A DNA stretch of 38,360 nt from JANOGU01 sp031406135 (GTDB lineage: Bacteria; Pseudomonadota; Alphaproteobacteria; Rhodobacterales; Rhodobacteraceae). The DNA lies in assembly GCA_031406135.1 (NCBI GenBank), contig JANOGU010000302.1, positions 1 to 38,360 of the forward strand, written 5' to 3'. A model generated the notes under the pieces. That model saw nothing but the letters and a program-made list of their open reading frames with translations. It was not told where the DNA came from and ran no database searches. Positions 31,631-38,360 of this stretch are shown here, in pieces. Both the position numbers and the translations under genes were made by a program. Every line of letters begins with the position of its first letter. Positions within the stretch are counted from its first letter, which is position 1.

Positions 31631-32736
31631 ATGGCGCTGTCGCCCCTGAACCAGCGGCGCTGGCGCAACTTCCGCGCCAACCGGCGGGCCTACTGGTCGC
31701 TGATGCTCTTTCTGGTGCTCTACGGCATCTCGCTCTGTGCCGAGCTGATCGCCAACGACCGCCCGCTCCTCGTCCAGTACCGGGGCGAATACTACACGCC
31801 GGTCCTGCGCTTCTATCCCGAGACCGCGTTCGGCGGCACCTTCCGCACGGAAGCGGAGTACCAGGACGCAGAGGTGCAGTGCCTGATCCTGTCCGGCGGC
31901 CGTGAGGAGTGTCTGGGCGAGGCCGAAGCCACCATCGCCGAGGTCGAGGCCACTGGCGCGTTCGCGGGCGAGCCGGTCGAGCGCGGCCGCATCCTCTGGC
32001 CGCTGATCCCCTACAGCTACAACACCATCGTCGATACCGGCGGCGCCGCGCCGGGGGCGCCCTCGGCGCAGAACTGGCTGGGTACCGACGACACCTCGCG
32101 CGACGTGCTGGCCCGGGTGATCTACGGCTTCCGCCTGTCGGTGACCTTCGCGCTGATCGTCTCGGTGCTGACCTCGATCATCGGCATCGCCGCCGGCGCG
32201 GTGCAGGGATACTTCGGCGGCAGGGTGGACCTGCTGTTCCAGCGCCTGCTGGAAATCTGGTCCTCCACGCCGCAGCTCTACGTCATCATCATCGTCTTCT
32301 CGGTCGTCGAGCGCAGCGTCATGCTGCTCGTCTTCCTGATGGTCCTGTTCGGCTGGACGGCGCTGATCGGGATTGTCCGCGCCGAATTCCTGCGCGCGCG
32401 CAATTTCGAATACGTCCGCGCCGCGCGGGCGCTGGGCGTGTCGGACGGCCGCATCATGTTCCGCCACGTGCTGCCGAACGCCATGGTCGCGACGCTGACC
32501 ATGCTGCCCTTCGTCGTCACCGGCACCATCGGCGCGCTGGCCGGGCTCGACTATCTCGGCTACGGCCTGCCCGCCTCCGCGCCCTCGCTGGGGCAATTGT
32601 CCCGGCAGGCGCAGCAGAACATCCAGTCGCCCTGGCTGGGCTTCACCGCCTTCTTCACCTTCGCCACCATGCTGACACTGCTGATCTTCATCTTCGAAGG
32701 CGTGCGCGACGCCTTCGATCCGCGAAAGACGTTCCG

Positions 32737-32740
<4 letters not shown>
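31631..32740 (+). CDS. yejE: Oligopeptide ABC transporter permease (YejE type)
   Basis: Second permease, 369 residues (MALSPLNQRRWRNFRANRRA). After the first helix comes a long periplasmic insert (about 40-135, with two cysteines in EVQCLILSGGREECLG), typical of YejE-like proteins but not DppC. Then NWLGTDDTSRDVLARVIYG and about five further helices, with the coupling loop EYVRAARALGVSDGRIMFRHVLPNA. The stop overlaps yejF's GTG by four bases (GTGA), so translation is coupled. Confidence 0.94.
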
Positions 32741-34341
<1,601 letters not shown>

Positions 34342-34379
34342 GGCGCGGGATCGGGCTAATGTGCGCCGCCGTTCCCGGG

Positions 34380-34418
34380 CGCCTCCCCTCCCCTCGTGGG
34401 AGGGGACGGGGGTGGGGG
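34380..34418 (+). repeat. Short palindromic repeat family 2, copy 2
   Basis: CCTCCCCTCCCCTCGTGGGA followed by GGGGACGGGGGTGGGGG, related to 8742-8778. It is an inverted partner of 34441-34480; together they can fold into one large stem-loop downstream of yejF. Confidence 0.65.
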
Positions 34419-34440
34419 CGCCCGGCCGTTCCCGCAGAGC

Positions 34441-34480
34441 CCCCCACCCTCTCCCTCCCCACGAGGGGGAGGGAAGCGCG
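34441..34480 (-). repeat. Short palindromic repeat family 2, copy 3
   Basis: On the minus strand GCGCTTCCCTCCCCCTCGTG then GGGAGGGAGAGGGTGGGGG. It is almost identical to 8742-8778 on the plus strand, 25.7 kb away. Confidence 0.7.
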
Positions 34481-34587
34481 TCAGGTTCCCCGGCTCCGCG
34501 CGTCGATCCGGCGGCCGGCGACGCCGTGCTTGTCTCCACTCCTTGCAAAGGCCCGACTGGCGCGGGACGTCTGACGAGGTGCCCCCT

Positions 34588-35871
34588 ATGAACATCCTCT
34601 TCGTCCACCAGAACTTTCCCGGCCAGTTCCTCCACCTCGCCCCCGCGCTCGCCGCCCGCGGGCACGAGGTGCGGGCGCTGACCGACGCGGCCAACACCCG
34701 CCCCTCGCCGGTACCCGTCATCCGCTACCGCCACCGGGCACAACCGCCCGATCCCGCCGCCACAAGGCTGGGCCGCAGCTACACCCAGATGTCCGACCGC
34801 GGCACCACCGTGGCCCGCGCCGCCCGCAGCCTGCGCCAGAAGGGCCATGTCCCCGACGTCGTCGTCGGCCATTCCGGCTGGGGCGAGACGCTGTTTCTCA
34901 AAGAGGTCTGGCCCGAAGCGCGGCTGATCGTCTATGCCGAGTTCTACTACGGCGGCCGCGGCCGCGACGTGGGCTTCGATCCCGAATTCGATCCGGTCCC
35001 GGCGACGCTCGACCAGAGCCTCATCGCCCAGGGCCGGGCCGCGCACCTGGGCCAGGCGCTGCTGCACGCCGACCATGCCATCTCGCCCACGCACTGGCAG
35101 GCCGACAGCCACCCCGTCGCCCTGCGGCCGATGATCGACGTGGTCTTCGACGGCGTGGACACTCAGCGCATCGCCCCCGACCCGGCGGCGCGGGTGACGC
35201 TGCCCGACGGCGTGACCTTCCGCGCCGGCGACGAGGTCGTAAGCTTCGCCAACCGCAACCTCGAGCCGTACCGCGGCTACCACGTCTTCCTGCGCGCCCT
35301 GCCGGAGGTTCTGGCCGCCCGCCCACAGGCCCACGCCGTGATCGTCGGCGGCGACGAGGTCAGCTACGGCCGCGCCCCGCCGGACGGCCAGACCTGGAAG
35401 GCCCGCATCCTCGACGAGGTGAAGGACCGCCTCGACCTCTCCCGCGTCCACTTCACCGGGCGCATCCCGCACCCGGACTTCGTGGCGCTGATGCAGGTGA
35501 GCCGCGTCCACGCCTACCTGACCTATCCCTTCGTCCTGTCCTGGTCGATGCTGGAGGCCATGGCCTGCGGCGCCCTGGTCCTGGGCTCCGACACCGCACC
35601 CGTGCGCGAGGTGATCGACGACGGCGCGAACGGCCGCCTGATCCCGTTCTTCGACATCGCCGCCTGGTCTTCCGCACTGACCGGCGCCCTCGCCGACCCC
35701 GCCCGTTTTGCCCCCCAGCGCGCCGCTGCGCGACAGACCGTCCTCGACCGCTATGCGCTGGCCGACTGCCTCGCCCGCCTGATCCGGATCGTGGAAGACG
35801 GGCCGGAGGCGCCGCGAACCGCGACCGCGCACGCTGCGTTAACTGGGGGCCATTCCCTAACAAACCCCTAA
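34588..35871 (+). CDS. Glycosyltransferase family 4 protein
   Basis: A 427-residue GT-B fold glycosyltransferase. The N-terminal domain begins MNILFVHQNFPGQFLHLAPA, and its HSGWGETLFLKEVWPEARLIVYAEFYY segment is typical of one GT4 group. The C-terminal domain has FANRNLEPYRGYHVFLRALP, HFTGRIPHPDFVALMQVSRV and YLTYPFVLSWSMLEAMACGALVLGSDTAPVREV, the latter containing the nucleotide-sugar-binding glutamate of the EX7E motif. Acceptor and sugar unknown; no polysaccharide cluster surrounds it. GAGGTG lies at good spacing before ATG 34588. It stands alone between repeats and the convergent hemN gene. Confidence 0.92.
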   Translation: MNILFVHQNFPGQFLHLAPALAARGHEVRALTDAANTRPSPVPVIRYRHRAQPPDPAATRLGRSYTQMSDRGTTVARAARSLRQKGHVPDVVVGHSGWGETLFLKEVWPEARLIVYAEFYYGGRGRDVGFDPEFDPVPATLDQSLIAQGRAAHLGQALLHADHAISPTHWQADSHPVALRPMIDVVFDGVDTQRIAPDPAARVTLPDGVTFRAGDEVVSFANRNLEPYRGYHVFLRALPEVLAARPQAHAVIVGGDEVSYGRAPPDGQTWKARILDEVKDRLDLSRVHFTGRIPHPDFVALMQVSRVHAYLTYPFVLSWSMLEAMACGALVLGSDTAPVREVIDDGANGRLIPFFDIAAWSSALTGALADPARFAPQRAAARQTVLDRYALADCLARLIRIVEDGPEAPRTATAHAALTGGHSLTNP

Positions 35872-35944
35872 CGAATCACTGTAACCAACTGAATTTGCCC
35901 ATAGAAAAAAATGTCCCACCGTGTGACGCTCCGGGCCTCCGGCC

Positions 35945-37300
35945 TCAGACCGCCTGCGAATGCCGCTCCGGCGAGGTTTCATAGGCGTCAAACAGGCTCG
36001 CGATAACCCGCGTCAGCGGCCGTCCCTCCGGCAGGATGGCAAGCCCGGCCAGGTCCCGCGTCACATAACCCGGGAAGCGCAGGACTGCCCGGTCGATCAG
36101 CCGGTCCAACGCGCCGCCGGTCATCCTGCCAGCCGCCAGCACCTCCGCCCGGTCAAATCGGAAGTCGCACATCAGCCGCTCGATCGCCGTCGCCCGGGCG
36201 AGGTCCTCGCCCTCGAAGCGGTGGCCCCGGTGGGTGGCGAGCCGCCCCTCCCGCACCGCCGCCGCATGCGCGCCGGTCGCCGCCAGGTTCTGCGCGTAGC
36301 CTTGCGGAAAACGCGAGATCGCCGAGGCGCCGAGCCCGATCAGCACCTCGGCCGGGTCGTCGGTATAGCCCTGGAAGCTGCGCCGCAGCCGCCCCGCCCG
36401 CGCCGCCCGGGCCAGCCTGTCGCCGGACCGGGCAAAGTGATCGATGCCGATGCGCTGGTAGCCATCCCACAGGAACAGGCCAGCCGCGGTGCCGAAGAGC
36501 CCCAGCCGCGCCTCCGCCCCGGGCAGGGCTGTGTCGTCGATCAGTTGCTGCCGCCGGCTCATCCAGGGCACATGGGCATAACCGTAGAGCGCCACCCGGT
36601 CCGGCGACAGCGCCAGAACCTGTTCCACGGTCGCGGCCAGCCGCTCCTCGGTCTGGCCGGGCAGGCCGTAGAGCAGGTCCATGTTCAGGCTCTGCACCCC
36701 CCGCTCGCGCGCCGCCCCCACCGCCCGGCGCGTGCAGTCGGCATCCTGGATCCGGCCGATGGCGGCCTGCACCGCGGGGTGGAAATCCTGCACCCCCACC
36801 GAGACGCGGGTCATCCCCAGCGCGGCGAGGGCGTCCATGCGGGCCTCGTCGATCTCGGTCGGGTCGATCTCGACCGAGACCTCCGCGCCCCCGGCCAGCG
36901 GCCAGCGCGACAGGACGGCGGCGCCAAGGCGGGCGATCAGGTCGGGCGGCAGGATCGTGGGCGTGCCTCCGCCCAGGTGCAGATGCGCAATCCGGACCCC
37001 GGCCGGCAGGTGCCGGGCGACCAGCGCCATCTCGGCCTCCAGCGTGCGGACATAGGCCGCCAGCGGCCGGTCGGTCTGGGTGCCTTGGGTGCGGCAGGCG
37101 CAGAACCAGCAAAGGCGCCGGCAGAACGGAACGTGCAGGTAAAGCGAGACCGCCGCACCTTGCGGCACGGCCTGCAGCCACTCCGCCATCGCCGCGGGCC
37201 CCACGGCCGGGCCGAAGGACGAGGCCGGCGGGTAGCTCGTGTAGCGCGGCGCGCGTGCGTCGGTCCGTCCCAGTGCGGCGAGAAGCGATTTCTGTTCCAT
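35945..37300 (-). CDS. hemN: Oxygen-independent coproporphyrinogen III oxidase
   Basis: Radical-SAM enzyme that decarboxylates coproporphyrinogen III to protoporphyrinogen IX without oxygen. The 451-residue product has the HemN N-terminus RAPRYTSYPPA (about 16-26) and the cluster motif CRRLCWFC (Cys60, 64, 67). HLHLGGGTPTIL, EIDPTEID and MDLLYGLPGQTEE follow, and the C-terminal HemN domain (FQGYTDDPAEVLIGLGASAIS). The N-terminal PRYTSYP and the CxxxCxxC set mark true HemN rather than HemW. No Shine-Dalgarno precedes ATG 37300. A FNR-type box centred 42.5 bases upstream would put the transcription start essentially at the ATG (see findings). Convergent with the glycosyltransferase gene; divergent from fnrL. 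Confidence 0.95.
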   Translation of the reverse strand: MEQKSLLAALGRTDARAPRYTSYPPASSFGPAVGPAAMAEWLQAVPQGAAVSLYLHVPFCRRLCWFCACRTQGTQTDRPLAAYVRTLEAEMALVARHLPAGVRIAHLHLGGGTPTILPPDLIARLGAAVLSRWPLAGGAEVSVEIDPTEIDEARMDALAALGMTRVSVGVQDFHPAVQAAIGRIQDADCTRRAVGAARERGVQSLNMDLLYGLPGQTEERLAATVEQVLALSPDRVALYGYAHVPWMSRRQQLIDDTALPGAEARLGLFGTAAGLFLWDGYQRIGIDHFARSGDRLARAARAGRLRRSFQGYTDDPAEVLIGLGASAISRFPQGYAQNLAATGAHAAAVREGRLATHRGHRFEGEDLARATAIERLMCDFRFDRAEVLAAGRMTGGALDRLIDRAVLRFPGYVTRDLAGLAILPEGRPLTRVIASLFDAYETSPERHSQAV

Positions 37301-37335
37301 CTGGCCAAAGGTACCGGATAGGGTCGAGGGGTAAA

Positions 37336-37349
37336 TTGATGCAGGTCAA
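37336..37349. promoter_or_regulatory. Predicted FNR-type binding site
   Basis: TTGAT-GCAG-GTCAA, matching the FNR/FnrL consensus TTGAT-N4-ATCAA at 9 of 10 positions. It overlaps the fnrL start codon (37339). For hemN, on the other strand, it is centred at 37342.5, and TACCTT at 37313-37308 is a possible -10 at the class II activator spacing. Confidence 0.6.
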
Positions 37350-38100
37350 GCCAATGCGCATGGGCGCCCCGGTGCTGAAGTCCGCGGGCCAGGACTGCGG
37401 CGACTGCCCGATCCGCTACCGGGCGGTCTGCGCGCATTGCGATACCGACGAACTCGCCCGGCTCGAGGCGTTCAAATACTACCGCAGCTTCCCGGCCGGC
37501 CAGCCGATCGCCTGGTCGGGGGAGCGCATGGGCTTTGTCGGCAGCGTCGTCACCGGCGTGGCGACGCTGACCCGGACGATGGAGGACGGGCGGCGGCAGA
37601 TGGTCGGGCTGCTGCTGCCCTCCGACTTCGTCGGCCGTCCCGGCCGGGACACCGCGCCCTACGACGTGACCGCGGTCAGCGACCTCACGCTGTGCTGCTT
37701 TCGCCGGGCGCCGTTCGAGGACCTCCTGCGCTCGACGCCGCGGGTGGCGGGGCGGCTTCTGGAGATGACGCTGGACGAGCTGGACGCGGCGCGGGAATGG
37801 ATGCTGCTGCTCGGCCGCAAGACCGCGCGCGAGAAGATCGCGAGCCTTCTGGCCATCCTCGGCCGCCGCGACGCCGCGCTGCGCCATGGGCGCGGACCGA
37901 TGGTGTTCGACCTGCCGCTGACGCGGGAACAGATGGCCGACTACCTCGGCCTCACCATCGAAACCGTCAGCCGCCAGATCGGCGCTCTGAAGCGCGACGG
38001 GGTGATCGAGCTGCGCAGCGCCCGCACCGTGGCCGTGGCCGACTATGGCCGGCTGCTGGGTGAGGCTGGCGACGACGCCGACGGCGGGCTCATCGCCTGA
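37339..38100 (+). CDS. fnrL: Crp/Fnr family oxygen-responsive regulator FnrL
   Basis: Oxygen-sensing transcription factor with a [4Fe-4S] cluster; active as a dimer without oxygen. The 253-residue product has the N-terminal cysteines C20, C23, C31 and C34 (DCGDCPIRYRAVCAHC) and a further pair C119/C120, together supplying the expected four ligands. A cyclic-nucleotide-binding-like beta-roll follows. The C-terminal helix-turn-helix TREQMADYLGLTIETVSRQI has the ETVSR recognition residues of FNR (E208, S211, R212). The start at ATG 37339 has GAGGGG upstream; a second ATG at 37354 is possible. hemN/fnrL adjacency is typical of Rhodobacter. The start codon lies inside an FNR-type box, suggesting autoregulation. 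Confidence 0.96.
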   Translation: MQVKPMRMGAPVLKSAGQDCGDCPIRYRAVCAHCDTDELARLEAFKYYRSFPAGQPIAWSGERMGFVGSVVTGVATLTRTMEDGRRQMVGLLLPSDFVGRPGRDTAPYDVTAVSDLTLCCFRRAPFEDLLRSTPRVAGRLLEMTLDELDAAREWMLLLGRKTAREKIASLLAILGRRDAALRHGRGPMVFDLPLTREQMADYLGLTIETVSRQIGALKRDGVIELRSARTVAVADYGRLLGEAGDDADGGLIA

Positions 38101-38143
38101 CCGGGCGCACCCGCGTTGCGCGTCTGGCGAGAGGTCTGTGCGT

Positions 38144-38210
38144 GTTGAACCCCCCGGGGGGTTCAACACCCCCGGACCCCCGTGGGGTATTTGCGCAAGG
38201 ATGATGCCCC
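38144..38210 (+). repeat. Short palindromic repeat family 1, copy C, downstream of fnrL
   Basis: Begins with a perfect 24-base palindrome (38144-38167, half-site GTTGAACCCCCC). It continues with ACACCCCCGGACCCCCGTGG, then GGTATTTGCGCAAGGATGAT, matching 1290-1347 read in reverse. The palindrome could end the fnrL transcript but has no U-run. Confidence 0.7.
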
Positions 38211-38310
38211 CCGGGGAAGCTGATACCAACGGCCCTCATGGCTGACTCGAGAGGGATTCCCAAAGGCTTCGATTTCTGAATCACTGTCGCTGAGGCAAGG
38301 AGGCTGAGCG

Positions 38311-38360
38311 ATGGTGGCAGTGGTGATCACGAGGACGGACCTGACGGCGACGGAACTGCG
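38311..38360 (+). CDS. Start of a probable IS630-family transposase, cut by window end
   Basis: ATG 38311 preceded by AAGGAGG at good spacing opens MVAVVITRTDLTATELR, then the window ends. This resembles the N-terminus of IS630-type transposases in alphaproteobacteria (a short lead, then RTDLTA-x-ELR before the helix-turn-helix). Only 16 codons are visible, so the call rests on pattern memory. The stretch 38215-38310, with GATACCAACGG near 38222, may contain the left inverted repeat. Confidence 0.5.
   Translation, partial: MVAVVITRTDLTATEL

Overview
The window reads as a chromosomal segment of a high-GC alphaproteobacterium, most likely Rhodobacteraceae. The signs are coding sequence with strongly GC-rich third positions, a fabA-fabB pair, an ETF-QO/TPR/ispE run, recR-ybaB-dnaX beside a bacterial SRP RNA, a membrane-anchored cytochrome c552-type gene after pheA, and fnrL divergent from an oxygen-independent coproporphyrinogen III oxidase gene. 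No tRNA, 16S/23S rRNA, CRISPR array or prophage is visible. Most of the window is core metabolism; accessory content is limited to small patches.

Layout. 1-3000 (minus strand): fabB (cut by the window edge), fabA, a 400-base repeat-bearing gap, a membrane/coiled-coil protein of unknown function and greA. A strong intrinsic-terminator structure sits between greA and the region upstream of it. 3220-8705: ETF-ubiquinone oxidoreductase, a secreted TPR protein and ispE (plus strand), then divergent rpsU (minus) and a COQ9-family gene (plus). 8801-13733: a periplasmic 5'-nucleotidase (minus), then DUF952-pyrD, mtgA and a glutathione S-transferase (plus). 13911-15608: a two-gene minus-strand cassette pairing an M23 metallopeptidase that has no signal peptide with a helical protein of unknown family. 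It separates the GST gene from recR and is the best candidate here for something undescribed.

15693-19774 (minus): recR, ybaB, dnaX, rsgA and the SRP RNA gene ffs, covering DNA repair, replication-clamp loading, ribosome assembly and protein targeting. 19778-22837: a TetR repressor and an alpha/beta hydrolase diverge from an intergenic region with two palindromic operators. A degenerate M24 'pita-bread' protein follows, preceded by an 11-bp tandem repeat. 22830-28406: a HAD phosphatase, a small exported protein and a CpdB-like nucleotidase (minus), nudC (plus), pheA (minus) and cycM (plus). 28558-34341: a complete yejABEF-type oligopeptide ABC operon. 34588-38100: a family-4 glycosyltransferase, then hemN and fnrL, divergent over 38 bases with an FNR-type box at the fnrL start codon. 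The window ends in a repeat palindrome and what looks like the start of an IS630-type transposase.

Two families of short GC-rich palindromic repeats recur between genes (1231-1347 and 38144-38210; 8742-8778 and 34380-34480). All functional assignments come from reading the protein sequences and motifs; no database search was run.
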